A stretch of 35,116 nt of DNA from a virus (IMGVR_UViG_3300029922_000196:1-35116), one strand, 5' to 3'. Positions 1-6,853 are shown, counted from the first letter of the stretch. The notes: generated by a model from the letters alone, not told the origin. Translations and numbers: made by a program.

Positions 1-185
1 AACTTGCCGCTCTCCCAGTTGCTGATGGTGACGCGATTGGCGCCCACTCGCGCGGCGAACTCGAGCTGAGAAAGCCGGGCAACGTCCTTCCGGACGTGCG
101 CGATCCACTCAGCCGAAGCCGGCGCCAAAGAGGGATGGGTCTTGCTCGCCGCTGCAGGAGGGGTCGGCTTCGCGCTCTTCGCCAT
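1..185 (-). CDS. CI-like repressor, HTH_XRE family (3' end beyond left edge)
   Basis: Reading leftward from an ATG at 185, the 61 complete codons encode a Lys/Ala/Pro-rich N-terminal tail (about residues 1-24) and then a typical XRE helix-turn-helix with SQLEFAARVG and NRVTISNWESGK as scaffold and recognition helices. Proteins of this family bind operators and silence early promoters in lysogens. It is divergent from the Cro-like gene at 279, the classic immunity arrangement. The gene is cut by the window edge, so length and any dimerisation or peptidase domain are unknown. No Shine-Dalgarno lies before the ATG. It could be a small HTH-only repressor rather than a LexA-type CI. Confidence 0.8.
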   Translation of the reverse strand, partial: MAKSAKPTPPAAASKTHPSLAPASAEWIAHVRKDVARLSQLEFAARVGANRVTISNWESGK

Positions 186-278
186 GTCCGACGTGTAGTG
201 CCTCTCAAACATTAGCGAAACCGCGCTTGCGCTACATTGCGGTTGCGCTTCGTGAAGCGTATGCGCTACATTCGCGAC
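186..278. promoter_or_regulatory. Immunity operator region between repressor and Cro-like gene
   Basis: The divergent spacer holds two direct copies of TGCGCTACATT (228-238 and 262-272), an inverted pair AACCGC (219-224)/GCGGTT (239-244), and a 14-base palindrome CGCTTC-GT-GAAGCG (246-259). GCTACATT recurs in inverse orientation at 34711-34718 before the leftward operon. Shared repeats at both early promoters are what repressor and Cro operators look like; which repeat is bound by which protein is inference. Confidence 0.65.
243..272 (+). promoter_or_regulatory. pR-like early rightward promoter
   Basis: TTGCGC (243-248) and TACATT (267-272) are separated by 18 bases and resemble -35 and -10 boxes. 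The palindrome 246-259 lies over the -35 box and spacer, so a bound repressor would block polymerase. The -10 hexamer ends six bases before the ATG at 279, so transcription would begin on or next to the start codon, giving a leaderless mRNA. Confidence 0.55.
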
Positions 279-509
279 ATGAAGCTCAAGGCCATCTTGC
301 GAGAGTTGAAGCTCTCCGACGCCGCTTTTGCCTCTGAATGCGGCAAGCACCGGACGCAGATCTGGGCCTACCGCACCGGACGCTACATCCCCGACAGCGC
401 GACCGCTGCGAAGATCCTCTCCGCCCTTGAGGCGCGTGGCGTCGAGATGACGCTGGCCGACCTGATTGCCCGGCCCCGCAAGCGCCGCACGTCCCGCAAA
501 GCCGCCTGA
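279..509 (+). CDS. Cro-like HTH regulator
   Basis: A 76-residue basic protein with a helix-turn-helix in residues 1-50: the AFASECGKHRTQIWAYRTGRYIP segment (helix-turn-helix then wing/turn) is Cro/YdaS-like, followed by a helix and a basic tail RPRKRRTSRKAA that could contact DNA. It is the first rightward gene facing the repressor, the position of cro, and would shut off repressor synthesis during lytic growth. The ATG at 279 is preferred over an in-frame TTG at 237 because the TTG start would place the operator repeats and -10 box inside the gene. It lacks a Shine-Dalgarno and may be translated from a leaderless message. Confidence 0.7.
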   Translation: MKLKAILRELKLSDAAFASECGKHRTQIWAYRTGRYIPDSATAAKILSALEARGVEMTLADLIARPRKRRTSRKAA

Positions 510-517
510 TTTCTGTC

Positions 518-548
518 GCGCATGTGCCGCATTGGCCATGCGCTTTTT
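518..548 (+). terminator. Intrinsic terminator after Cro-like gene (tR1-like)
   Basis: GCGCATG (518-524) pairs with CATGCGC (537-543), and inside it GCC (526-528) pairs with GGC (534-536) around a GCATT loop, with one bulged T. Five T residues follow (544-548). Position between the Cro-like and CII-like genes matches lambda tR1, so early rightward transcription is probably regulated here; no antiterminator was recognised. Confidence 0.65.
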
Positions 549-602
549 CTTGCCTGAAGCGACCCCGAAACATCACGAAACCAAACGAGCGGGAGTGTTC
601 CA

Positions 603-1001
603 GTGCCGAATCACTCAGCAATTCAGCGCGAGCTTCCGTGGGACGAAGATCAGTCCGACCGTGAGCTCTTCGCGTCCGTTCGCGACGCGGTCGATGAGGT
701 TGGCTTCAAGGAGGTGCTGTTCACGTTGCAGAACGTGGACCGCACCACGCTGGCGAATCGCATCGCCTGCCGCGATGGTCGCGAGCCGCACGCGCGCGAG
801 CTGAAGGCGCTCATCAAGGCGCAGACCTCGGGCGAACTGCTGCGTCACCTCTGCGCTTCCGCCGGTTACGCGATGCCCGAACGCCTCGTCGAGCAGAAGC
901 CGGAAGAGAAGCTGCGAATCCTGATCGACGCGGTCCGCAAGGAGCACGGCGCCGCAGGTGAGCGCACCATCGCTAAGGCGTTCGGCGGCGGTGGCAAATG
1001 A
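603..1001 (+). CDS. CII-like phage regulatory protein
   Basis: 132 residues from a GTG start preceded by a purine-rich GGGAG. The middle of the protein (DRTTLANRIACRDG, then a helix HARELKALI) resembles the P2/Mu-type phage CII family, in which a short helix-turn-helix is followed by a helix-rich oligomerisation part. The C-terminus (AFGGGGK) is a flexible tail. Placement directly after a tR1-like terminator and before replication genes fits a lysis-lysogeny switch regulator. The assignment rests on motif resemblance and position; it could instead be an unrelated early DNA-binding protein. Its stop overlaps the next start as ATGA. Confidence 0.5.
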   Translation: MPNHSAIQRELPWDEDQSDRELFASVRDAVDEVGFKEVLFTLQNVDRTTLANRIACRDGREPHARELKALIKAQTSGELLRHLCASAGYAMPERLVEQKPEEKLRILIDAVRKEHGAAGERTIAKAFGGGGK

Positions 1002-1111
1002 GTGCGCTTATCCGCCGTGGCTGGTGCCTGCTGGCACACCACCGGAGCCACATCTACGGCGCGCACGCAATCCTCTGCCGCCGCTGCGATTTCTCGATGG
1101 TGCTGCGGTGA
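998..1111 (+). CDS. 37-residue basic Cys/His protein, unrecognised
   Basis: This small frame starts with an ATG overlapping the stop of the previous gene (ATGA at 998-1001) and ends in a TGA overlapping the GTG of the next gene (GTGA at 1108-1111). The same translational-coupling pattern joins almost every other early gene, which argues that it is real. The peptide is rich in Arg, His and Cys (CRRC near the end) and may bind a metal. Function unknown. Confidence 0.5.
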   Translation: MSALIRRGWCLLAHHRSHIYGAHAILCRRCDFSMVLR

Positions 1112-1428
1112 GCGCCGCCGGCCAGAAGCACGACCAAGGCAAGACGCCCTGGGATCTGGTGCCGTGGGCGCAGGTGGCGGACGTCGCCCGCGTCCTGCAG
1201 TACGGAGCCAAGAAGTACGCGCCGGGCGGCTGGAAGAAGGTGCCGAACGCGCGCGACCGCTACTTCGCGGCGGCGATGCGCCACATCCTCGCTTGGTACC
1301 AGGGCGAGCGCATTGACGCGGAGAGCAAGCTCCCGCACCTCGCGCACGCTGCCACGAATCTGCTCTTCCTGGCATGGTTCGACGCCGGCCTCACGCTCGC
1401 GGAAGCGCACGCGGCGGTGCGGCGATGA
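1108..1428 (+). CDS. DUF5664 (dATP/dGTP diphosphohydrolase-like) protein
   Basis: 106 residues from a GTG in a GTGA overlap. The sequence QKHDQGKTPWDLVPW, then LQYGAKKYAPGGWKKVP, then RYFAAAMRHILAWYQGE and LPHLAHAATNLLFL is the signature of phage DUF5664 proteins, often named after the N-terminal part of dATP/dGTP diphosphohydrolase. The acidic/His-rich helices are consistent with an all-alpha nucleotide-binding fold. A role in adjusting the nucleotide pool during replication is likely from the family name but not shown. A longer upstream reading is unnecessary because it would cross the 37-residue gene. Confidence 0.75.
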   Translation: MSAAGQKHDQGKTPWDLVPWAQVADVARVLQYGAKKYAPGGWKKVPNARDRYFAAAMRHILAWYQGERIDAESKLPHLAHAATNLLFLAWFDAGLTLAEAHAAVRR

Positions 1429-2021
1429 GCGATCTCTTCAGCACGCCGGCGATCGCCACGCAGCCAATCGACGGCGAAAAGGGCCGACGCGAACGAGGGG
1501 CTTTCTACACGCCCGATGCGCTCGCACGCGCGATCACGCGCTCACTCGGCAAGAACATCGCCCAGCCGCGTACGATTCTCGAGCCGGGCTGTGGTGGCGG
1601 TGCATTCTTGCGCGCCGCGCACGAGGAATGGTCGAGCGCATCTCTCCTCGGCGTGGACACGGTGCCGGCATGTGTCGGCCCAGGTCGCGTGGAGCACCGC
1701 GACCTGTTCACGGTGCACGACAAGTTCGATCTGATTGTTGGCAATCCCGACTTCGGCGTTGCTGAGCAGGTCGTCCGACACTGCATGGCGCTCCTCGAGC
1801 CGCGCGGTTGCCTCGCGCTCCTGCTGCGTATCTCGTTCCTCTGCTCGCTCTCTCGCGTCCCCCTGTATCGCGAGTTTCCGCTGCGCTTCTTTCAGCCTAT
1901 CGCCGGCCGCCCAAGCTTCACCGGCGGTGGCAGCGACACGAGCGAATACGGCCTCTTCGTGTGGAAGCCTGCCGGCTGGCTCTACGCCAGCGAAATCTTG
2001 CCGCCGCTGGAGTGGAAATGA
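1425..2021 (+). CDS. DNA adenine methyltransferase-like protein
   Basis: 198 residues from an ATG in an ATGA overlap. ERGAFYTP (about residues 24-31) matches motif X of N6-adenine methyltransferases, EPGCGGGAF (53-61) the S-adenosylmethionine-binding motif I, and NPDF (107-110) is a variant of the catalytic NPPY/F motif IV. No target-recognition domain or nuclease domain is present, so it is an orphan enzyme that may modify phage DNA against host restriction. The Asp instead of Pro in motif IV leaves activity uncertain. No partner restriction endonuclease gene is adjacent. Confidence 0.7.
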   Translation: MSDLFSTPAIATQPIDGEKGRRERGAFYTPDALARAITRSLGKNIAQPRTILEPGCGGGAFLRAAHEEWSSASLLGVDTVPACVGPGRVEHRDLFTVHDKFDLIVGNPDFGVAEQVVRHCMALLEPRGCLALLLRISFLCSLSRVPLYREFPLRFFQPIAGRPSFTGGGSDTSEYGLFVWKPAGWLYASEILPPLEWK

Positions 2022-2254
2022 GCGCGCCGGTCCTCGCCGAGCAGCTCGACACGACGCCCTACGCGCGCTGCCGCCGGCAGAGCGATGGGCTCTACGCGCC
2101 GAAGCTCTACACAGGATCGCAGCGCCCGCCGATGCCCTCGCGCCCCGATGAGCTGGGCGCGGTCTGCGTTGTCGATCACGTCTTCGGCGGGCGCTCCGCC
2201 ATCCACGCGATCTCGGGCGATCGCGAGTGGGTCCGCGTCGAGACACTGCCGTGA
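2018..2254 (+). CDS. Small early protein, unrecognised
   Basis: 78 residues with no recognised domain, beginning at an ATG in an ATGA overlap with the methyltransferase-like gene and ending in a GTGA overlap with the next. The sequence reads as a small beta-rich protein (VCVVDHVF, HAISGDREWVRVETL), similar in style to small phage modulators with an SH3-like fold, but that is only an impression. Coupling on both sides supports it as a genuine early gene. Confidence 0.6.
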   Translation: MSAPVLAEQLDTTPYARCRRQSDGLYAPKLYTGSQRPPMPSRPDELGAVCVVDHVFGGRSAIHAISGDREWVRVETLP

Positions 2255-2421
2255 ATAGCGCAATGACCCGCTGCCCATGCGGCGTGGCCTTCGAGCCGCC
2301 CCTGTCGCGTCCCGATTGGCCACGCTGCATGGCCTGCACGCTCAATCCTCCCCAGGCGATTCAGAACGAACAGCGAAAGGCTGCGCTCGCTGCGCGGCGA
2401 AAGAAGGTGCGCCGTGGGTAG
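2251..2421 (+). CDS. Zinc-ribbon-like small protein
   Basis: 56 residues from the GTG at 2251 (GTGA overlap), or 52 from an ATG at 2263. CPCG and CMAC are spaced to form one zinc knuckle pair, followed by a basic helix (RKAALAARRKKVRRG) that could bind nucleic acid. It is embedded in the coupled early operon. Function unknown. Confidence 0.55.
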   Translation: MNSAMTRCPCGVAFEPPLSRPDWPRCMACTLNPPQAIQNEQRKAALAARRKKVRRG

Positions 2422-2821
2422 CCCGACGTCTCGCAGCCTCGAGCATGCGCGCAAGCAAGGCTGGCTGCCGTGGGTGGTCGAGTTCAGCAATCCGTTCTCG
2501 CATAGGAAGACCGACCTGTTCGGGCTGTTCGACATCGTGATCGTGACGGGCGGCGAAACGATCGCGGTCCAGGCGTGCGCAGGAGCGAGCCACGCCGCCC
2601 GCCGCGCAAAGATGCTCGGCCAGCCGCAGAAGGGTGAGACGGAGGCGCAAGGCGAACTCCGTCGGGCACGTCTCGGTCTCGTGATCGCGTCCGGGTGGCG
2701 CACGGAGATCTGGAGCTGGAGCAAGCGCGGCGCACGCGGAGCACGGAAGCTCTGGACGCTGCGCGTGGAGGCGGTCACCGCTGAGGACGTGCGTCTTGCT
2801 GCAGCTCGGAGAGCTGCGTGA
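2414..2821 (+). CDS. PD-(D/E)XK/VRR-like nuclease candidate
   Basis: 135 residues from a GTG overlapping the previous stop by eight bases. The core KTDLFGLFDIVIVTGGETIAVQ resembles the RKDLFG-FDL...AVQ pattern of small phage proteins related to resolvase or VRR-type PD-(D/E)XK nucleases, where the Asp in the FDIV strand and the residue in the following beta strand form the active site. Here the second acidic position reads as Gln (AVQ), so catalysis is uncertain. It sits just before the helicase and may process replication or recombination intermediates. Confidence 0.5.
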   Translation: MGSPTSRSLEHARKQGWLPWVVEFSNPFSHRKTDLFGLFDIVIVTGGETIAVQACAGASHAARRAKMLGQPQKGETEAQGELRRARLGLVIASGWRTEIWSWSKRGARGARKLWTLRVEAVTAEDVRLAAARRAA

Positions 2822-4092
2822 ACGCGCTCGCGCAAGACCAGGTCGTGGCGGAGCTCCCGCCGCCACCGCCGCCGCTCTCGCCCATCACCGTGCGCTACCT
2901 CGGCGCACTCGCGGATGCAGAGCAGGATGAGCGGGACCCGCAGCTCTGGCGCGCCAGCTGCCCGGCCTGCGTCCTCGGCCTCGGGCAGCTCCTCGTGCGC
3001 GAAGTGGGCGGCCGGCCCATCTCGCACTGCAACCGAGGCTGCGACGAGGACGCCATCGAGTTCGCGCTGCGCCAGCCAGCGCGAGAGCCGGGCGAGGATG
3101 ACGGCGTCGAGGCGCCTGCATCGCGCCTCGGCCTGCGCTCCGCCGTCGAGCTGCTCGACAAGGAGATCCCGCCGATCGAGTGGCTGCTCGAGCCGTACAT
3201 CGAGCGCGGCTCCGTCGTCGCCGTCGTCGCGCCGCCGAACCTCGGCAAGACGCTGCTCGCGATGTGGATCATGACGCAGGTCATCCTCGCCGGCGGCCGC
3301 GTGGCCTTCATCGAGGAGGAAGGCGGCGAGCGCGGATTCCAGAAGCGCCTCTCCCGCGCGCTGCGCGCCGCTGGAGCCACGCGAGAGCAGGCCGCGAACG
3401 TTTCCTACTCGTTCAAGCCGCGCGTCTCTCTCGTGAGCCCTGGCGACGTCACCGCGATGTGCGACGAGCTCGTGGGCTTCGATCTCATCATCATCGACTC
3501 GCTCGCGCGCTGCATGCCGGGTGTCGAGGAGAACTCGAGCAAGGAGATCGGCCAGGTCGTCGCCTCGCTCGATCTCCTCCGCACCCAGACCGGCGCGGCC
3601 GTCCTCACCATCCACCACACCGCAAAGGCGAACTGGAAGCCTGGGCAGGTGCCTAGCCTGGGCGACTCGCGCGGCTCCTCTGCGCTCGAGGCTGGCGTCG
3701 ACACGGTGATCTCGCTCGCGCCCGTGCCCGTCCTCGACCAGCGCGAAGGCGTCGTCAACTTCGACCTCTGGATGACGAAGCAACGCGAGGAGGCCAAGCC
3801 CCAGGGCCACCGCTTCTCTATCGCCATGACCGGGCCCGAGGCCCTCGTCCAAGTCGATGTTCCCGGCCAGGCCGAGATGACCCGCTACGAGGCCGATCTG
3901 CGCGCCAAGATCTGGGCGGCGATCCCCGATTCGAAGGAAGCCGCGAAATCAAAGAACGGTGTTTACGAACAATCGGGAGGTAATAAGACGCACGCATTAC
4001 GAGTAATCGACGAGATGATTAGAGAAGGTCATATCGGTATATCGAACGGCCGTTTGTATCGGGCAGATCGGCAGGTCCAAAATGGGCTCTGA
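2818..4092 (+). CDS. RepA-like replicative helicase with N-terminal zinc motif
   Basis: 424 residues from a GTG in a GTGA overlap. Residues 48-75 hold C48, C51, C71 and C75 in a primase-like zinc ribbon. The AAA_25/RecA core follows: Walker A APPNLGKT (138-145), an acidic FIEEEGGE strand, Walker B LIIIDS with D227, and TIHHTAK (264-270) as sensor region, as in RSF1010 RepA-type hexameric helicases. The last 60 residues look like a winged helix. It should unwind phage DNA during replication and may load at the iteron region starting right after its stop. The last 150 bases are AT-rich and use different codons from the rest, suggesting a more recently acquired C-terminal module. Confidence 0.8.
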   Translation: MNALAQDQVVAELPPPPPPLSPITVRYLGALADAEQDERDPQLWRASCPACVLGLGQLLVREVGGRPISHCNRGCDEDAIEFALRQPAREPGEDDGVEAPASRLGLRSAVELLDKEIPPIEWLLEPYIERGSVVAVVAPPNLGKTLLAMWIMTQVILAGGRVAFIEEEGGERGFQKRLSRALRAAGATREQAANVSYSFKPRVSLVSPGDVTAMCDELVGFDLIIIDSLARCMPGVEENSSKEIGQVVASLDLLRTQTGAAVLTIHHTAKANWKPGQVPSLGDSRGSSALEAGVDTVISLAPVPVLDQREGVVNFDLWMTKQREEAKPQGHRFSIAMTGPEALVQVDVPGQAEMTRYEADLRAKIWAAIPDSKEAAKSKNGVYEQSGGNKTHALRVIDEMIREGHIGISNGRLYRADRQVQNGL

Positions 4093-4098
4093 TCGGTC

Positions 4099-4360
4099 GG
4101 TTCTGGCAGGTGGTTCCCGGTGGTTCCGCAGTGGTTCCGGAACCAGTTTGAAGACCCCGGAAAAGTGGTTCCCGGCGACCCCCTATACTGAAAGTATAGG
4201 GTCGCGGAACCACCGGGATCATGGAACCAGATCGGCGGCGAGGTGGTTCCGGGAACCGGGAACCAGTTTCGGACCGGAGGCCCAGCGCGCAGGCCGCGTG
4301 GATGCGTCGAACAAGCCAACTATCAATTTGATTGAATCAATCGCGATTCAATTAATGCGG
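4099..4360. other. Probable replication origin: inverted and direct TGGTTCC iterons
   Basis: TGGTTCC occurs five times forward (4111, 4121, 4132, 4166, 4244) and four times as GGAACCA (4139, 4206, 4223, 4259), with a GGAACCG variant at 4252, all within 155 bases. A perfect 9-base inverted repeat CCCTATACT-GAA-AGTATAGGG sits in the middle (4181-4201). An AT-rich stretch with ATTGAAT (4331-4337)/ATTCAAT (4346-4352) follows at 4319-4356 and could be the unwinding element. The position beside a RepA-type helicase, the repeat density and the lack of a convincing gene support an origin. Confidence 0.6.
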
Positions 4361-4367
4361 AGGTAAT

Positions 4368-4799
4368 ATGGGCGAAGTATTGGATATGGGCATTAAAGGT
4401 AATACACAGGACAGCGGCGCTGAGACTTTGGCAGCCTGCGCGGTGTGCAAGAGCTCGGAGCCGATCGCCGACGCCGCGGACGCGATGAAGTGGCAGGACG
4501 GTGAGGAGAAGCGCAACGCGCACGGCGCCTGCCTGCACCGCGCGCGAGCGGACGAGAGCGCGCAGCTCATCCAGCAGCTCAAGCAGCTCCTGGCCTACTC
4601 GCTCGCCGCGCAGGGCGGCACGCTGAACGTCAACGCGCCGCACGTGAAGCGCGCGCATGCGTCCGGCCTCATCGTCGACGTGTCGACCCGCCCCGGAGGC
4701 CTGCGGCTGCGCCTCGGCGACAAGCTTCCGCCGCCGCCTGCGCCCGAGGTCATCCCCGCGCCGCCGGCCGAGGCTGCTCCGGAACAGGCCGAGGTCTGA
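4368..4799 (+). CDS. Phage protein with N-terminal CxxC, unrecognised
   Basis: 143 residues with a strong Shine-Dalgarno (GGAGGT at 4359-4364). The N-terminal half has CAVC and a later C-x-H (ACLH), possibly one metal site; the middle is a Gln/Leu-rich helix (LIQQLKQLLAYSLAA) and the C-terminus is Pro/Ala-rich and probably disordered. It is the first gene after the origin-like region and thus may start a new transcript. Function unknown. Confidence 0.6.
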   Translation: MGEVLDMGIKGNTQDSGAETLAACAVCKSSEPIADAADAMKWQDGEEKRNAHGACLHRARADESAQLIQQLKQLLAYSLAAQGGTLNVNAPHVKRAHASGLIVDVSTRPGGLRLRLGDKLPPPPAPEVIPAPPAEAAPEQAEV

Positions 4800-4800
4800 C

Positions 4801-5481
4801 CTGCCCGGCTCCTGCGAGATCTCCGGCTGCGATCGGCCGCCACGAGGGCGCTACTGCCGCATGCACGCGGCACGCGCTGCTCGTGGCGCGCCGATGCACG
4901 CGCCCGTGCAGGAGCGATTGCCACCCGCCGAGCGCCTCGAGGCTGCAGCGCTCGCGTTCGCCGAGGCCGAGGACGACGACGAGTTCGCGCAGGCACGCCT
5001 GAACCTGCAGAAGGCCGCGAAGCGCTACCGCCGCCACGCAGACCTGTCGCTCGCGGCGAAAGCGCGCTGGCGCGCCTGCAAGGACCGCCAGCAGGCCGGC
5101 CGGATGCTCGCAAACCGCCGCTGGGAAAAACTGTGGCCCGAGGGAGAAATGCGTGCACGCACGCATGGTCCCGAAGACGCGTCGCCGACGCCCGCGGAAT
5201 CTGTGGCATCGCCGGCGCAGGATGCAGGGCATGAAGAACAAGCCTCCACGCACGGGCCAGTTCAAAGCGGGACAGAGCGGCAACCCGGGCGGGATGCCAA
5301 AGGGCGTGCGCGAGCTGCGGCTGCTGGCGCTGGAGCACAGCCCGGCAGCCCTCAAGCGCTTGGTCGAGCTGGTGCAGAGCCAGGACGAGCGGGTGGCAGT
5401 GCACGCGGCGGAAGCGGTGTTGGACCGAGCGGGCCTGCGCCCGTTCTCGCTGGAGCCGGACAAGATCGAGGTGACTGGTGA
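4801..5481 (+). CDS. Zinc-finger (HNH-associated type) protein, start uncertain
   Basis: The frame is open from before 4801 to a TGA at 5479-5481. CEISGCDRPPRGRYCRMH resembles the C-x4-C...C-x2-H knuckle that precedes many phage HNH endonucleases, but no HNH catalytic core follows; instead there are Ala/Arg-rich helices. No ATG precedes the knuckle, so a rare CTG at 4801 is proposed; an ATG at 4861 would remove the knuckle. Its last 250 bases overlap the DUF5681 gene in another frame, while its stop forms a GTGA overlap with the terminase start. It may end earlier in function than its frame suggests. Confidence 0.45.
   Translation: MPGSCEISGCDRPPRGRYCRMHAARAARGAPMHAPVQERLPPAERLEAAALAFAEAEDDDEFAQARLNLQKAAKRYRRHADLSLAAKARWRACKDRQQAGRMLANRRWEKLWPEGEMRARTHGPEDASPTPAESVASPAQDAGHEEQASTHGPVQSGTERQPGRDAKGRARAAAAGAGAQPGSPQALGRAGAEPGRAGGSARGGSGVGPSGPAPVLAGAGQDRGDW
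5196..5223 (+). promoter_or_regulatory. Late promoter-like element, copy A (packaging)
   Basis: GGAATCTGTGGC at 5196-5207, then 10 bases, then CAGGAT (5218-5223) as a -10-like hexamer. The ATG of the DUF5681 gene (5231) is exactly 23 bases after the 12-mer. This copy lies inside the preceding zinc-finger frame, unlike the other four. Confidence 0.6.
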
Positions 5482-5584
5482 CGGGATCGGCGCTTTCGAG
5501 AAGCTCTCTGCTCTCGTCGCTCGCCGCCTTGCCGGCGACGGACCGCGCGCAGCTCTTGGCGCAGCTGACACCACGCCAGGCTGA
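5231..5584 (+). CDS. DUF5681 protein, small-terminase candidate
   Basis: 117 residues. GQFKAGQSGNPGGMPKG (residues 9-25) is the diagnostic start of DUF5681 proteins, which commonly lie directly before large terminase genes and are thought to act as small-subunit or DNA-recognition partners. Two helical segments follow (ALEHSPAALKRLVELVQ; AVHAAEAVLDRAG). The ATG at 5231 is chosen over an ATG at 5153 because the family motif starts right there and because it is 23 bases after late element A. It overlaps the terminase gene by 107 bases and the preceding frame by about 250. Confidence 0.75.
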   Translation: MKNKPPRTGQFKAGQSGNPGGMPKGVRELRLLALEHSPAALKRLVELVQSQDERVAVHAAEAVLDRAGLRPFSLEPDKIEVTGDGIGAFEKLSALVARRLAGDGPRAALGAADTTPG

Positions 5585-6818
5585 AGAGCTCGTCCACGAC
5601 TGGCGCGTCTGGGCGCGACCCGCGCAGCTGCTGCCGGAGGGCGACTGGGACACGTGGCTCATCCTGAGCGGCCGCGGATGGGGCAAGACGCGCACCGGCG
5701 CGGAGGCTGGACGCTGGTGGGCGAAGATGCCGATCGTCCCGCGCATCGCGTTGGTGGGCCGCACCGCAGCCGACGTGCGCGACGTCATCGTCGAGGGCGA
5801 GAGCGGTATTCTGGCGATCGCGCCGAAGTGGGAGCGGCCGCTCTACGAGCCGAGCAAGCGACGCCTGACCTGGCCGAATGGTGCGATCGCGACGACGTAC
5901 TCCGCTGACGAGCCGGATCTACTCCGCGGTCCACAGCACCACTTCGCGCTCTGCGACGAGCTCGCGAGTTGGCGCTACCTCGAGGAGACGTGGAGCAATT
6001 TGATCTTTGGCCTGCGCCTCGGCGCGAACCCGCGCAAGGTCATCACGACGACTCCGCGGCCGCTCGCGATCTTGAAGCGATTGCTCAAAGATCCGCGATG
6101 CCGCGTCACACGCGGCAGCACCTACGACAACGCGGCGAACCTCGCATCGACAGCGCTCGCCGAGTTCCGCGCGAAGTACGAGGGCACGCGTCTCGGCCGG
6201 CAGGAGCTCGGCGGCGAGGTGCTTGACGACGTGCCGGGTGCGCTCTGGCAGCGAGATGCGATCGACGCGCTCCGCGTGCGCGAAGCACCTGCGCTCTCGC
6301 GCGTCGTGGTCGCGATCGATCCCGCGGTCACGAGCGGCGAGGACGCGGACGAGACCGGCATCGTGGTGGCCGCGCGCGGCGAGGATGGCGCGTTCTACGT
6401 GCTCGCCGATCGCACCTGCCGCATGTCGCCCGACGGCTGGGCGCGGCGCGCGGTGATCGCGCTCGACGAGTTCGCGGCCGATCGCATCGTCGCCGAGGTG
6501 AACAACGGCGGCGAGATGGTCGAGCACACGCTGCGAACGGTGCGCTCGAGCGCGCCCTACAAGGCCGTGCACGCGAGCCGCGGCAAGCGCGTGCGCGCGG
6601 AGCCCATCGCCGCGCTCTACGAGCAGGGCAAGGTGCACCACGTCGGCGCGCTGCCCGAGCTCGAGGACCAGATGTGTTCGTTCCTGCCCGAGGGCAATGA
6701 GAAGTCGCCCGACCGCGTCGATGCGCTCGTCTGGGCGCTCACCGAGCTGAGCGACGGCGCAGGTCTCGGCATCCTCGAGTTCTACCGGGCGCAGGCGGAG
6801 GCCAAGGCGGCAAAGTAG
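5478..6818 (+). CDS. terL: Terminase large subunit
   Basis: 446 residues, normal length for the Terminase_6 class. Walker A is SGRGWGKT (64-71); Walker B with catalytic Glu is FALCDE (D160, E161); the TTTPRP coupling motif is near 190. The RNase-H-like nuclease has D281 (VAIDPAVTSGEDAD), E340 (IVAEVNNGGE) and D412/D415 (SPDRVDALVWA). The enzyme pumps DNA into the prohead and cuts it. The GTG at 5478 keeps the family-typical N-terminus LTPRQAEELVHDWRVWARP and overlaps the DUF5681 gene in another frame. The ATP-powered packaging partner is the portal encoded two genes on. Confidence 0.95.
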   Translation: MTGSALSRSSLLSSLAALPATDRAQLLAQLTPRQAEELVHDWRVWARPAQLLPEGDWDTWLILSGRGWGKTRTGAEAGRWWAKMPIVPRIALVGRTAADVRDVIVEGESGILAIAPKWERPLYEPSKRRLTWPNGAIATTYSADEPDLLRGPQHHFALCDELASWRYLEETWSNLIFGLRLGANPRKVITTTPRPLAILKRLLKDPRCRVTRGSTYDNAANLASTALAEFRAKYEGTRLGRQELGGEVLDDVPGALWQRDAIDALRVREAPALSRVVVAIDPAVTSGEDADETGIVVAARGEDGAFYVLADRTCRMSPDGWARRAVIALDEFAADRIVAEVNNGGEMVEHTLRTVRSSAPYKAVHASRGKRVRAEPIAALYEQGKVHHVGALPELEDQMCSFLPEGNEKSPDRVDALVWALTELSDGAGLGILEFYRAQAEAKAAK

Positions 6819-6825
6819 CCGCGGC

Positions 6826-6853
6826 GGAATCTGTGGCCACCGGCCCGTAGCTT
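6826..6853 (+). promoter_or_regulatory. Late promoter-like element, copy B (head start)
   Basis: GGAATCTGTGGC at 6826-6837, then TAGCTT (6848-6853). It starts seven bases after the terminase stop. Here the next ATG (6891) is 53 bases away and has its own purine-rich GAGGGCGAAG, so this copy would give a leadered message, unlike the other four. Confidence 0.6.

Noticed and set aside
2176-3852. Long open frame antisense to the helicase and upstream genes
   Set aside because: High GC keeps antisense frames open; the product is Arg/Leu/Ala-rich without motifs, while the sense strand encodes clear domains.
4328-4356. Sigma-70 promoter TTGATT/ATTAAT before the gene at 4368
   Set aside because: The start would fall inside the Shine-Dalgarno, cutting it off; the AT-rich stretch is better explained as part of the origin.
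4082-4366. 94-residue frame over the iteron region
   Set aside because: Its sequence is produced by the TGGTTCC repeats and the palindrome, has no recognisable domain, and starts inside the helicase stop. The repeat structure explains it better.
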